A stretch of 64,000 nucleotides of DNA from Stramonita haemastoma (taxonomy: Eukaryota > Mollusca > Gastropoda > Neogastropoda > Muricidae), in the NCBI GenBank assembly GCA_030674155.1, contig CM060334.1:37047957-37111956 (forward strand), read 5' to 3'. The translations under genes were made by a program, and so were the position numbers. Shown here one piece after another: positions 8,966 to 21,344 of the stretch. How positions within the stretch are numbered: the stretch's first letter is position 1; each line of letters begins with the position of its first letter. The notes under the pieces were generated by a model. The model saw nothing but the letters and a program-made list of their open reading frames with translations. It was not told the DNA's origin and did not search any database.

Positions 8966-9958
8966 ATTCCAGCACACAGACACAGACCCTGGGGTACTTG
9001 TTCCTTGGTTTTCAGTGTGACAATGAGCGATACCATACACTGAATCATGATCACGATGCACTCAACAACTTTACAGAGGTTTAACAAATTTTGATTTGAC
9101 ATAATTTATTTTTTTTTTGATAGTTTTGCATCGTCTTCTTTTTCCCATCCTCAACAATTTAAAACAAATCTGTATTATATATATCAGTTCACTTCAATAA
9201 TAAATAGCTATCCAGTCGGCTACATTTTCTTCCTGGAAATTTCACAACTCAATTCCTCAAATTTGATCTGGGGGGTGAAAAATGTATAGTTAATCGTTAA
9301 ATGCTAACAGATCTAGACCATGTTGTCATGAAAACAACTGAATTCTTTTTTCTCCAACACTCATTTTATCCACTTCACCTGGCTGTAAGACTGAGATTTA
9401 ATAATTCATTACACAAGATCTCCTAGTGATTTTCAGATGGGATGAATGAGACAGACTTCCTTCTCTGGATGACTGTGGCTATTAAGATGGGGAACACCTC
9501 AACTGTCAAAAGCAATATAATAATCTATTGTAAGAAAATGGGCACTGGTAGTGATATCAAAAGGAAAGTGTACATGTTAAGTAGTACTATTGTTTAATTA
9601 AAATGATTGCTAAATGAGTAAGAATTTCTTCATACTGAAGATGTCAGCTGTTTCAAATGATAGGTGAGCATTCCAGTTGTTTTGTAATTTTGCCCATTTT
9701 GACCTTTGACAAAAAATTATTACTGAAATCAAACAACAGCTAAAAAGTCTCAAAATAGTACTGCATCATAAGCTTTGAAGCTAAAAAGCAACCCTTAATT
9801 CAACCACACAAATAAACAAACAAGAAAAAAAGCCCTTCTGAAAACAATATCAGAAAGAAATCTTTTGCATCCCAAAAAAATACAGACACTGAAAAGACTG
9901 CTTTTTTAATTCTCTGGAATTATCAAGGATAGCCAAGTTCTGTTGGTAGAATTCCATT

Positions 9959-9962
<4 letters not shown>
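8966..9962. other. AT-rich non-coding DNA
   Basis: No coding signal or recognised repeat. Confidence 0.5.

Positions 9963-10047
<85 letters not shown>
9963..10047. repeat. (CT)n microsatellite
   Basis: About 85 bp of perfect TC/CT dinucleotides, abutting the truncated 5' end of a LINE. Confidence 0.97.
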
Positions 10048-10050
<3 letters not shown>

Positions 10051-10985
10051 ATACGGCGAGCTGGGGAGGTATCCCCTCATAGTTAATTGCTTCATTAGGT
10101 CACTGAAGTTTTGGTTCCGTGTAATAAAAATGGATAGACTCCGCCTCCCTCATCAGGCTTACCAATTGCTATTTAATCTGGACAATCAAGGCAAAAGTAA
10201 CTGGGTATCAAAAGTTAGAACACTTTTGGAAACATTAGGTTTTAATTTTGTATGGTTAAACCAAGGAGTAGAGAATGAATCAATGTTCTTGTCTGCTTTT
10301 AAGCAAAGAGTGATAGATAGTGTACATCAAGAGTGGTTTGCGGACATAAGGGACAGCGAGCGTTGTAATCTATACAGGTCATTCAAACCTGTCCTCTCAA
10401 CAGAGAGCTATTTCTCGGAAGTGACTATAAAAGTCTTTAGAGACTCTCTGGTTCGGTTCAGACTGGGTGTTAGTGACATCAACACTCACAGAAACCGTTT
10501 TAATCGCGATGTTAACCCAGGCATGAATGACTGTCCCTTCTGCCCGGAAATCACAGAAGATGAAAAACACCTTTTGTTTCACTGCCGTAAATACAACAAT
10601 ATTCGTCCAGATGTTTTTAAGACGGTACCCCCACATTTTGAAGACCAGAGCTTGCTGGATGTATTGTCGTGCAGAAAGGCCCAGACCACACGACAGTTGG
10701 CTTGGTTCTTGCACAAATGTTTTGAGATTAGAAAAAATGGATAAGATGCCCATAATGCTTGCAGACGGATGCTAAAGAAAATGTTCGTAACCAAACTAAC
10801 AATGCTTTATCTATTATGCTATTAACCGATAACATGAATCTCTTGAAAAAACAAAACTCTGTGCTTCTATACATTGTTTTCAACGGAATATTTTTGTTTC
10901 TTATGTTTGCAATGTTGCTCACCTTGTGATGGAGGCCATCGTGCCAAAAGTCAATTAAAAGTTCGAGTTCGAGTTCGAGTTCGAG

Positions 10986-10988
<3 letters not shown>
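10048..10988 (+). mobile_element. 5'-truncated LINE, 3' coding end and 3' UTR
   Basis: An open frame from the edge of the CT array to a TAA at 10742-10744 encodes the C-terminal part of a non-LTR retrotransposon polyprotein. It contains VYGELGRYPL near the start, ASKVR-type NWVSKVRTLLETLGF, then a CCHC/CCHH-like knuckle CPFCPEITEDEKHLLFHC, typical of the zinc-finger motif after the reverse transcriptase. No stop or frameshift interrupts about 230 codons, so the insertion is young. The 3' UTR of about 215 bp ends in tandem gttcga units (10961-10988), the short terminal repeat usual for LINEs that lack poly(A) tails (family knowledge). The reverse transcriptase and endonuclease domains are missing. 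Confidence 0.85.
10130..10744 (+). CDS. LINE ORF2 C-terminal fragment (zinc knuckle)
   Basis: The Met-initiated part of the LINE frame above, 204 codons. It is part of a 5'-truncated element and not an independent host gene. The in-frame sequence upstream of this Met is also coding-like, so the ATG is internal. The CPFC...HLLFHC knuckle lies at about residues 140-156. Confidence 0.8.
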   Translation: MDRLRLPHQAYQLLFNLDNQGKSNWVSKVRTLLETLGFNFVWLNQGVENESMFLSAFKQRVIDSVHQEWFADIRDSERCNLYRSFKPVLSTESYFSEVTIKVFRDSLVRFRLGVSDINTHRNRFNRDVNPGMNDCPFCPEITEDEKHLLFHCRKYNNIRPDVFKTVPPHFEDQSLLDVLSCRKAQTTRQLAWFLHKCFEIRKNG

Positions 10989-11045
<57 letters not shown>

Positions 11046-11051
11046 CACACT
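10989..11051. repeat. (CT)n(CA)n compound microsatellite
   Basis: A CT run followed by a CA run, directly after the LINE's terminal repeats. Confidence 0.93.
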
Positions 11052-11254
11052 GGAATTATAACATGATCAAATAATTGCTTTGCTAATTAATCCATTCTGA
11101 ATACCAGCTGTGACTAACTGTTAATCTTTGCTAGGAACATAAAAAAAAGGCAAGAGCACAAACTTAATTCAACACTCGAAAAGAAGATTGACTAGTAACA
11201 TTTTTTACTAATTTAATCCCTTTTTTGTATCAACAGCTGTTTTGATTATCAATC

Positions 11255-11349
11255 TATGACAACATAAAAATGCAAGGACAAACCTTAAATCCAACTGTTT
11301 ATGAAAAAATAAGGACTTTAAGGAAGAAGCAGCTGCAAAAGTCGTGTCA

Positions 11350-11381
<32 letters not shown>

Positions 11382-11620
11382 AAACACACACACCATACCA
11401 TTATGCATGTTACTGATCTGGGATTGAAAAAACAAAAATATTCAACACACAGGTTTATGTGTTCACTATTTCATTCATTATGCAATTGGTCAAGCATCAA
11501 ATGGATTTGTATCCAAAGTCATGTAACATAGAGTGAAGCACACAATATGAATATATATATCTGACACACTGTGATATATATCTTTGTTGAAAACTGAATC
11601 TAAATCAGTAGACAAAGAAC
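11255..11620. repeat. Duplicated block, copy 1 (with short CA array)
   Basis: Non-repetitive sequence on both sides of a CA array at 11348-11392 matches the block at 11647-12140: tatgacaacataaaaatgca / gacaaacc before it, gggattgaaaaa, attcattatgcaat, aagcatcaaa.ggattt and atccaaagtcatgta after it. This is a tandem segmental duplication. Confidence 0.82.
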
Positions 11621-11646
11621 ATGATCATGCTAAGCAGCTCAATTCC

Positions 11647-12140
<494 letters not shown>

Positions 12141-12926
12141 ACAGATCTATGCAACGAAGCTGATTTCCATATATTTAAAAGGATAATATGATAAAAACAG
12201 AATGTGCGAAACATAACATGGATTCATATTGATTTAAGAGTTTCTAGCCATGCTGACCCTACAGGTTACGCTATGAGTAGGGCCACACAGTAAAATATAA
12301 AGCCAATGAAACTTGGAATTGTGCAAGGTAGAATTTAAGTTATTATATATATATATTTATGTATATATAAATACTAAATTTCAAATATATTCACTTCTTT
12401 TACTGTGATAAAAATTTCTTGTAAATAAAACATAGTTGAGAAGAGAAAGCTAAAACCAAATGTACTTTGGAATGGCTATTCTGGAGCATACAACACAGCC
12501 AAGTTATGCAAACACATGATACACTATCAAATGAATTTATGCAATGCACAAACCGTGCATTAACATCCAGTTATACACATACATTATGTATGTAATGTTA
12601 CATACACATACAATATTACACAAATTAAGGTATTGCTTCCTTTTAACTACTTTTTTCCCCCGTCCCAAAATATCTATAACTAATCTAAGAAGACAAGATA
12701 CAACTCTAAGTAATCAAAATAAAGAAGATGATATCAACTAAAAAAAATTACAACCATTCCATTTTAAAACTACTTTTTACCAATCCCAAAACAAGTTTTT
12801 AAAAAAGACAAAAAAAGACAAGAAACTACTTGTCTAGTTACAATCTGAATAATATGATGAGGATACATGATAAAAAAAAACAACCATGAAAGAAATTCTT
12901 CTCTCAGTCAGTCAGCATACTGCTCA
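12141..12926. other. AT-rich non-coding DNA, probable 3' flank of carboxypeptidase Q
   Basis: No coding signal. It lies just downstream of the minus-strand stop at 12927 and would hold any 3' UTR. No poly(A) tail is seen next to the stop, which argues against a recent processed insertion. Confidence 0.4.
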
Positions 12927-14320
12927 TTATCTCGGCAACATGTCCTCCATATCAGCCACACTGTAGGCCACCACAGCCCAGACAGCCGAACACAAGTCTA
13001 GCACATGCGCGTTCTCCACAGTCATCATGTCGGCATTGGTGTGGTGGTAGAAGAAATAGTCCTTGTTGGCATTCATCAGACTGCCCCTGGGACTCCATTC
13101 TGAATCCACCAAGGGATATCCGACACATCCGCTGGAGACGTCAGATCAGTGGCGTTCACCCTGGCCAGCAGATTCTTCAGCAACATGCCCATGATTTTGG
13201 TGGCTTATCTTTCCAGTGAAAGCGATACCCAAAGGCCGGAAGTACCAATGTCAGACTCCATGACTAGGTCGTAGTTGGCGATGTCAGCCTTGTGTTTCTG
13301 CCAGTAGCTTTGTCCTCCGATCAAGCCAAACTCCTCTGCTGTCCAGAGCACGGCTCGCAGGGTTCGTTTAGGTCGCAGGCCCAGGCGGTGAATAATTGCC
13401 AGGGCTTGCCAGGAGATGAAGGCCCCACCCCCATCATCCATGGCTCCCTGACCCACGTCCCAGCTGTCCAGATGACCGCTGACCAACACCACCTGCCCCT
13501 GGGTATTTGCTGCCTTTGATTTCTGCTACAGTGTTGCGAGATTTAACAGGGGGCAGGTTTTTTGCACCCATGGTCAGTTTTACCACAATTTTCTCTCCTC
13601 GCTGCGACATCTCCATAACATCTGAGCATCTTCGATGGTTATGCACGCTGTGGGGATTTTGGGGACCCCGTCTTCATAGTCTTGCATACCAGTGTGTGGG
13701 GTGTAGAGGGAGAATGGTGTGACACTACGAATCAGCGTTGCCACGGCTCCTACTTTTGCGCCTTCTGAGGCTCCCTTACTGCGATAAGCCACAGTTGTTC
13801 CGTAATCCACAAAGTCCTCGTTGTATACAACTATCTTTCCTTTTGCTTCACTGGCACGTGATTTCAACTCATCAAAACTACGAACCACCAAAACTTCTGC
13901 AGTGATCCCGTCTGTGGGTGTCCCCACACTATAGCCCAGTCCCAAAAGGCCCATACGGTGTTTCCGCGGCTGCAACAGTTCTAGAGATTCTTCTCCTCTC
14001 ACCCAGTGTGGAATGGTGACAGTTTCACCGTGAACATTGTCCAATCCTTCCTTTTCCAGAACATTTAACATATAATCGATGGCGTTTTCCAAATTCTGAG
14101 ATCCTGCCACGCGACTTCCGAACTTGTCAACAAATTCTGCAAGTCTGTTGTAAGTCTGATTCTGACCCTTGCCGTATACTGTGTAATCTATTATCTGATC
14201 AGCTGTTGGTTTCAGACGCATGATGTCTTTAAGTGCTCTTTCATAAACATCGTGAGAATAACAGAAAACTTGAGGAACTGAAAGGCACAGGATAAGAACA
14301 AACCATTGCGACCTTGCCAT
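12927..14320 (-). CDS. CPQ: Intronless carboxypeptidase Q (PGCP) coding region with frameshifts
   Basis: Carboxypeptidase Q is a secreted or lysosomal M28-family zinc dipeptidase that hydrolyses dipeptides with unsubstituted ends. Here an ATG at 14318-14320 begins a signal peptide (MARSQWFVLILCLSVPQVFC) and the family's N-terminal region. Then come the metal-site blocks HLDSWDVGQGAMDDGGG (His and bridging Asp), WTAEE (catalytic and ligand Glu), VMESDIGT (Asp ligand) and YFFYHHTNADMMTVE (His ligand), ending AVWAVVAYSVADMEDMLPR and a stop at 12927-12929. The order and content match the whole vertebrate protein. The frame is broken by a missing base near 13618, an extra C in the run 13496-13499, missing bases near 13230 and 13203-13210 (two), and one near 13083. 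Restoring them gives 466 codons, close to the human length of about 472. There is no intron, although vertebrate CPQ has several. It is either a recent retrocopy, an intronless gene with assembly indels, or both. Every conserved motif survives and I see no nonsense substitution, so I favour sequence error over old decay. Confidence 0.88.
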
Positions 14321-14646
14321 GGTGATGTTTCACTTCGAGCAGATTTCGCCTGGAGCAGACAACTTTCGTTGTGTTTACAGATGGCATGTGACCACCCGCT
14401 TGTCTCATGTGACTTTCTTAACTGCGGAGCATTTCATGTAATTTTAGGAATAAATAATTCAAATGGGAGTTTTAGTATCATTTACAATGTTTTAATTTTT
14501 AGTATTATATGCACGTGTGCCTGTTAATCTTTTGTCATTTTGGTTATCGAGTGAAAAGCCAGTTTCTTACGAGGCCTTAAAATAACTGGAACCCGAAATA
14601 CTCCAAAACAATATAAGCAGACTACACAGTCATTAGGTTAGGATAC

Positions 14647-14677
<31 letters not shown>

Positions 14678-15488
14678 ACATGCTTTTCCCAGGAATAATG
14701 TACGTTCAGCACACATGTCTGTCTTTTTTGTATTTATTGTATACTACTTTCAGTCACAACAAATTTCTCTACGTGAAATTCGGGATGCTCTCCCTAAGGA
14801 GAGCACATCTCCACAAGAGCAACACCACCCATGTTTTAAAAGTTTTTTGTCTTTCCTCATGTGTAATTGTTTCCCTATTATAGCAGCTTTATTCTGCAGA
14901 ACGTCTCTAGGTGCAACTATTTTGTTGCTATAGGGGTTTTTTTGTGCGCTAGCCTACCTCCAAACATCCACTGCTAATGACAGGACTTGGATAATTAGCC
15001 TCCTTTTTTCTAGTCGTTTACTTTTCCAATACCTGTAGTTTTATATTGTCTACTTGATTTACAGCCATTAGTTTTTCATTTGAATGCACAATTTGGAGGG
15101 AAGATTAGACAAAACAAATATAATTGTTTTGGATGATTCTGGTATTTAGTTTTACGTTTTTACGATGGTTGAATTAGGGGCTGCACCGGTTCCGGTTCAA
15201 AATCAGTAAACTTTCAGAGAGCGAAACCAGCGGTGGACAGCTGCTCTGAAAAATACCAGTTGTTTATATTATAAAGGTATTGTGGGATAGTATAAGCTTA
15301 TCACTATCATTTTGTGTGTCTATTCTATGACATCAGATAAGCAATAGCAAAATTAACTAGAAATAGGTCTTACTTAAGTGGACTTCTTTTTTTTGTCCTT
15401 CACTCGTAATTTTTGTAAAGTTTTATTCATTGTAAAGTAAATATTCATCCCCGACACAGTCAAGTCCATAGGTTGATATATAATACCT
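14321..15488. other. Intergenic region, possible shared promoter
   Basis: This lies between the start of carboxypeptidase Q (minus) and the snurportin-1 gene (+), so both promoters could lie between here and 17.9 kb. Poly(T) occurs at 14649-14671. No TATA box or CpG island can be assigned by eye. Confidence 0.35.
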
Positions 15489-15499
15489 TTGTGTCTGAA

Positions 15500-16319
15500 T
15501 CAGACTAGCAATATAGCATCAGCTATTTTGCAGGACATGTCACTCACAGACAATTTAACAGATCGAGCGAGCGCATACGGCATGGAGGTCAGTACAGAGA
15601 AATCAAAGATCATGGTCAACAGCGCGAGTAATGACATCACGGAAATAAAGATGAATGGAGAAACACTAGAAGAGGTGAGCCAATTCAAATACTTAGGCTC
15701 CATCCTAACAAAAGATGGCACATCAAACAATGAAGTGAAAGCTCGCATTGCAACAGCAACATCTGCTCTAGTCAGACTCGAGAAGATCATCAGAAGCAAC
15801 AACATCAGCTTCTGCACCAAATACCACCTTTTTACAAATCCCTCGTGATATCTATCCTCCTATATGGCTGTGAATCATGGACTCTGACAGCAGAGTTAGA
15901 GAGGAGAATCCAAGCATTCGAGAACAAGTGCCACAGAAGACTCCTCAAAATATCATACAAAGAACACAAGACCAATAACTATGTGAAAGAAGAAATCAAA
16001 AAGCGTGTGGGCCCCCAAGAGCCTTTGCTCTCCACCATAAAGAGGAGAAAGCTGATGTGGTTTGGTCACACCACAAGACACAACACCCTAGCAAAAACCA
16101 TCCTGCAAGGAACAGTCGAGGGCAAGAGAAGAAGAGGCCGCCAAAAGAAATCATGGGTTGACAACATCAAAGACTGGACCGCCCAACCCCTGCAACACCT
16201 CCTACCAGCCACACAGGATCGTGAAGCATGGAAAAAGATCTCTGTTGCGTCTTCTCTCATGTCCCCCCTACGTCCTTTGGGACATGGGACTGAGTGAGTG
16301 AGTGAGCGTGAGTCACTCA
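15500..16319 (+). mobile_element. RTE-like LINE, 5'-truncated reverse transcriptase C-terminus
   Basis: The first frame (to about 15838) encodes SAYGMEVSTEKSKIM, FKYLGSILTKDGTSNNEVK and RIATATSALVRLEKI. After a one-base loss in the T run near 15832 the second frame continues ISILLYGCESWT, FENKCHRRLLKI, GRQKKSWVDNIKDW and DREAWKKIS to a stop near 16295-16297. This is the usual layout of the thumb and C-terminal region of RTE/BovB-type LINEs (family knowledge). It ends in tandem gagt units (16292-16311), matching the short terminal repeats of that group. The catalytic reverse transcriptase motif and endonuclease are missing. Confidence 0.85.
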
Positions 16320-16794
16320 TTGATCAAGTAGCTTCAGCACTGGAGTTCTAGTACTAGTACTGTAGTAGTAGGCTACTGTAAATTTAAATAGTATTCTAGT
16401 TTACTTCATTCGACTAGCAGCAGAGCTTTACAACCCATCATACACTTGAGCACATATTTTTTATTATGAGATTGTCAGTTGCCATAGACAGAATTATAAA
16501 ATCAGAATCAAACGCCCATTGCTCAGATTTCTAACCCTGTATTGAGTGTATAATTCCCTCTTTTAGTTTAGAAAATTTCCATGATATCACCAAAATCATC
16601 TCTACATCAGTTAGTTTGACAATGTTTTGTTTTGTTTTTGTTTGGAAAGGGGGGGGGGGGGGGATGTTCCTCAGCTATTACATTTGAGATGAATACTCAG
16701 AATAGCTCATTTACTGTTTGTACTATTTTAGTATTTAAATCTGTTTGTAATCCACCATACCCCAAAATGGGTGAAAGGAATTTTATCTTTAAGT
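16320..16794. other. AT-rich non-coding DNA with G run
   Basis: A run of about 15 G lies at 16649-16664. Nothing else was recognised. Confidence 0.5.
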
Positions 16795-17008
16795 GTTTAT
16801 TATTTATTTTATTTATATATTCTTTTATATTTTTTATTTATTCTTTTATATCGAGGATAACAGAATAAGCAGTCATGTGCTTTTTTTCATCCGGTCCCCG
16901 TGTGTATGCAGTTTTGTAAATATTGTCATCTGTTCCCACCGGCACACGATGGCCTACTCTTACGAAAAGCGGAACAGGATTTAACGTGTGCGCAAGATGT
17001 GTGTGTGT
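16795..17008. repeat. Family-B dispersed repeat
   Basis: Contains tcttttatatcgaggataa, tgtgctttttt, ccccgtgtgtatgcag, cacacgatggcctactctta and aacaggatttaacgtgtgcg. These blocks recur at 26.2, 54.7 and 54.9 kb, and in part at 19.7, 23.5 and 37.8 kb. It is followed by a GT microsatellite. Confidence 0.85.
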
Positions 17009-17065
17009 ATGTATGTGTGTGTGTGTTCCTTTTGTTTTTTTTTAATTCTTTTATATTGAGGACTA

Positions 17066-17357
17066 GCCGCCGCTGTAGTCTAGTGGTTAGGGCGTTGGAC
17101 TCGTAATCTAAAGGTTGCGGGTTCAATCCCAGCTTTCCGCTATGGCGTTGCGCCCTTGGAAAAGGCACTTTACAGCTATTTTCTCACCCCACCCAGGTGT
17201 AAAAGGGGTACCAATCTTGTGTTGGGGGTTAACCCTGCGATAGACTGGCGTCCTATCCAGGGGGGAGTCTATGACTCTCAGTCGCTTAACGCCACAGAAA
17301 CCGGGTTAAGCACCGGCCTGATGAGCCTTAGGCTCGGGACAGACTTTAACTTTTAAC
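17066..17357 (+). mobile_element. SINE-1 copy c, with TSD
   Basis: Full-length element with an intact A box (tagtctagtgg) and a B box differing at one base (ggttcaatccc). The 12-bp direct repeat tatattgaggac occurs at 17052-17063 and 17358-17369, with two extra bases (ta) before the head. Confidence 0.92.
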
Positions 17358-17373
17358 TATATTGAGGACAATT

Positions 17374-17442
17374 GTGTGTACTCTGTGTGTGTACTCTGTG
17401 TGTGTACTCTGTGTGTGTACTCTGTGTGTGTTTGTACTCTGT
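17374..17442. repeat. Minisatellite, unit tgtgtgtactctg
   Basis: Five units of 13 bp, the last expanded to 17 bp, followed by a G run (17443-17460). Confidence 0.92.
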
Positions 17443-17460
17443 GGGGAGGGGGGGGGGGGG

Positions 17461-17980
17461 CAGATTAGAAGGAAAAAAGGAAGAAGTTTGAGATAAATGT
17501 TCTCTGATTTTATTGAACATTACAAATGGAATAGACCCTTTTACTACAGTTTTGGCTATTACATGGGGAAAGAACTAGGGGACTCATTTTTTCTTTCCTG
17601 TAATCCTACAAAGTTAGTCCAACCCAGATACATTGTGTGAATGAATCACAAAGCAAATAGTACACAGTGACTGTTACAAATCTCAATTTCTCGATGGATG
17701 TACATTATAAATATATATGTATGTTAAATCGATAATTGATTTGTGACATCTTGATCTTCAGACACTTGGTTTTGTTTGTTTTTTAAACTAGATGTGTGGT
17801 TTTTCTTGCTCCATCCTTTTTTTTTTAGGGGGGGGGGGGGTCAGCTACATAAAATAATGTTTATATAATCATAATCTATGATTTAACAATCTAATCGACC
17901 TATTCTCTAATTTAGCTTTTAAGAGGTTGTTATCATATCATTGTAAAGTAAACTCTTCTGCTCTTTTTGCTTCCACACAG
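17461..17980. other. Probable 5' UTR intron of snurportin-1
   Basis: Non-coding and AT-rich, with T and G runs at 17817-17840. It ends in tttgcttccacacag, a good acceptor 11 bases before the start codon. This implies an upstream untranslated exon that I could not locate. Confidence 0.5.
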
Positions 17981-17991
17981 GTGCATACAAG

Positions 17992-18149
17992 ATGGATGAA
18001 CTGACAGCTGCGCTTGCCGGGAGCTTTGAGATCAGCAATGATCCCAACAAGACTTCAGCCCCCCACCCACGCTTCGCGCAGTTTAAATCCAAAACCTCTA
18101 AACATGATCAGGATAGTCGGCGTAAACGTCTTCTGGAAATTCAAAAAAA
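17992..18149 (+). CDS. SNUPN: SNUPN coding exon 1
   Basis: Encodes residues 1-52 and two bases of codon 53. It includes the start of the importin-beta-binding domain. The donor is gtaaaac inside caaaaaaagtaaaac; placing the boundary at 18149 gives the frame that joins exon 2. Confidence 0.93.
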
Positions 18150-20280
18150 GTAAAACTTTCTATTTTTGGTTTATGGGTCTGCTGCTTTTAAGTGTTCTGT
18201 TTATTAATGTTATCATAATGTCATTGGTTTCTTGGTAAATATTTGATGGTATTCTTGAATGTGTAAGGTTAATATTATGGGCATCATAATGAGGTAGTGG
18301 TGAAGTAGTGAAGGTTTCTTTTTTCTTCTGTCAGTATTGTCTTGCTTTGGGTGTTTTTTTATGCTGGAATTAATTATTTTGAATATGATTCATGGAAGAC
18401 ATTGCAGTAGTATTTCAAGTATAAAATGTGAGGTGTAACTGGATGATTACAAGAGTTACTCTAATATGCCATCTTGTTTTCATCTAAAGCTTGATTTTTT
18501 TTTTAAAAGATATATAATTTATATATATATGTATATTAATTATTATATAATGTATACATTTATATGTGTGTCTTTTTTACTATAATTTCTGTGTGTTCAT
18601 CCTTACCTTTTGGGGGAGTTTATTTCTTGGCTGGAGTTCTGAGGTTCACCAAAGGTTAGATTGTGTGTACGCAATTGTTTTTGTTAACTATGAAGGTAGC
18701 CACATTCCGACTTCAGGGATGTATGCAGGGTATGTTCATGTTTCTGTAACCCTTTGAATGCTGCCATTCATTGTAGATCTTAAAAATGCATATTTGATAC
18801 TCTGCATGTGTATTAAACACAAAAGGAATTAAGGCACTGGCAAGTCTGCAAATGAAGTTGACCTGGGAGATACTGAAATTCCCTACCACCATAAAAATCA
18901 CCAGGCGCTGCCAAGATTCAAACCCACAACTTCATGGACCCATCAGCTATGGTGTCCATTTGTCCTTATCTTTCAATTAATAACTGTACATTGTTTACAT
19001 TTTCAAAATGATTTATGGCTTGTGTACTCAGAGTTCGATTTGCTTACCAACCACGTGCGCAACTGACTGAAGATGACTGGAAGGATGATGAGGAAATGAA
19101 GATGATGAAGATGGGGAAAATGACAGCGGAATGGACTGGACGTGAAGATAAAGCGCCCGGTCGTTACTACAAGGATCAGGTAAGTAGAAAAAAAAGCATC
19201 GATGAATGAATGCTTTGGAGAAAAAAAAATTGAAAAACCAGTTTTCTTTTGTTATTGTTATAGTATATATTTATATAATTATCTTTGTATTGTTATAGTC
19301 ATATATAATATATATATATATTATATATAATAATATATATATAATATATTGATATAATATATAGTTAGTAGTAGCACTCATTCAGTCTCGGAAGACTATG
19401 GAGTTGCGCTCTAGTCTTTAGAGCGCAAAGCCTGGCAAGTTATGTATGGAGGGCAAGCTGTTACCCATGCAGAACCCCCCCTCTCACGCACTGGAATATC
19501 CAATTGGAAGGGCATTGACCGATACAATGGTTCCATACTGTCCGCAGGTAGCCACCAGAACGTTGCAATATACCTACAGCCCGAGCGCTCTGGACTCCAA
19601 CTCCCGATTTTTCTTCAGGATAGTGTCTAAAACAGACACTGTGTGCATGCTGGTTTGTTATAATTTTTGTCATCCGCTCCTACCGGCACACGATGGCCTA
19701 CTCCTCCGAAAGGTGGAACGGGGTTTTAACGTTGTGGCAAGATGTTCTGCTGCATTCGCACACTGGGCCTCGGTTTCGATCTCATCCGAATGACTTTGAC
19801 ATTCAGTTCTATTTTTTCGTCAAACTGGAAGAAAGGGCGAGGCTGGGTACGAACCCAGAAACTCGCGATTTACATATTGGCAGGCGAACGTCTTAAACCA
19901 ACCTGCCACCGCCTTCCTTATATATTATATATAATATATAATATAATATATTAATTAAATATATATATGTTAGTTAAAGTCTGCCCGAGCCTAAGGCTCA
20001 TCAGCCGGTGCTTATCCCGGTTCTGTGGCGTTAAGCGACTGAGAGTCATAGACTCCCCTGGATAGGACGCCATGCTATCGCAGGGTTAACCCCCAACACA
20101 AGGTTGGTACCCTTTTACACCTGGGTGGGGTGAGAAAATAGCCGTAAAGTGCTTTTTCAAGGCACAACGCATAGCGAAAGCTGGATCGAACCCGCAACCT
20201 TTAGATTGAGTCCAACGGCCCTAACCACTAGACTACAGCGGCTTAATAATATATATATATATATATAATAATTATATATG

Positions 20281-20311
<31 letters not shown>

Positions 20312-20967
20312 CCATTTTCAAGGTTTGTGCCTGTTCATCAATTGTTGAATGAAAAAAGGACAGTACTATTTTTTTTTTTAAAAGAGAGAAAAACTAAACA
20401 AATGAACAATGAATTCTAAAGAAAACAGTGCTCTAGTTTTAGCATACAGTTCATTTTGTAGAATTTTGTAAACTAAAAAATGAAAATTATCAATAGCTTT
20501 GTGTCCCATTTCTTACTTTAATATATATCTGTGTTGTGTCCATTTTATACTTTATATATCTGTGTTGTGCATGAAATAATGGAACTGGTAGGACAGTTTG
20601 TCTTTTGCAAGGGGTAAGGGTGCTGCTATTAATTTTTTTTTAATTGACAACTACCTAATGTGATTTTTTGGGGTGTTTTTTTTAATAGCTGATGTTGTCG
20701 GAATGGCTGGTGGAGGTGCCTGCAGACTTTGCCCAAGAATGGTGCATGGTGGTCTGCCCTGTGGGTCGCAGAACACTGGTCGTCACAAATGGGGTATGTT
20801 TTCTTCTCTCTTCTTCTTTGTCATTTTTCACTCTCTCTTTTTCTCATTGTCTTTGTCGTCTGTGTACTTGCTTTATTTATCCTTTCTCTCTCTCCATCTT
20901 GTGTTTACGTCTATTTCTCCATTGTCTCTGTCTCTCTTCTCTGTCTCTCTTCTCTCTCTCTCTCTCT

Positions 20968-21001
<34 letters not shown>

Positions 21002-21262
21002 GTAAACTAAGTAATGCTAATAGATATCAATGCTTTTCAGTGTAAAAGCAGAATTGTGTCTAATGTGTATTTTTGCTTTATTTTGAAATTTGTACAAATG
21101 CATTGTAACTTGTATACATGCACATCCACTCCCCCATCTCCCACTTTGTTTTGATTTGTTGCCCAAGGCTGATGTTCATAAAAACAATTTCACCTCATTT
21201 TCATTCTTCCTCTTCCTCTTCCTCTCCTCTCTGTCTCTCTCTGTCTCTCTCTTCTGTCTTCT

Positions 21263-21344
<82 letters not shown>

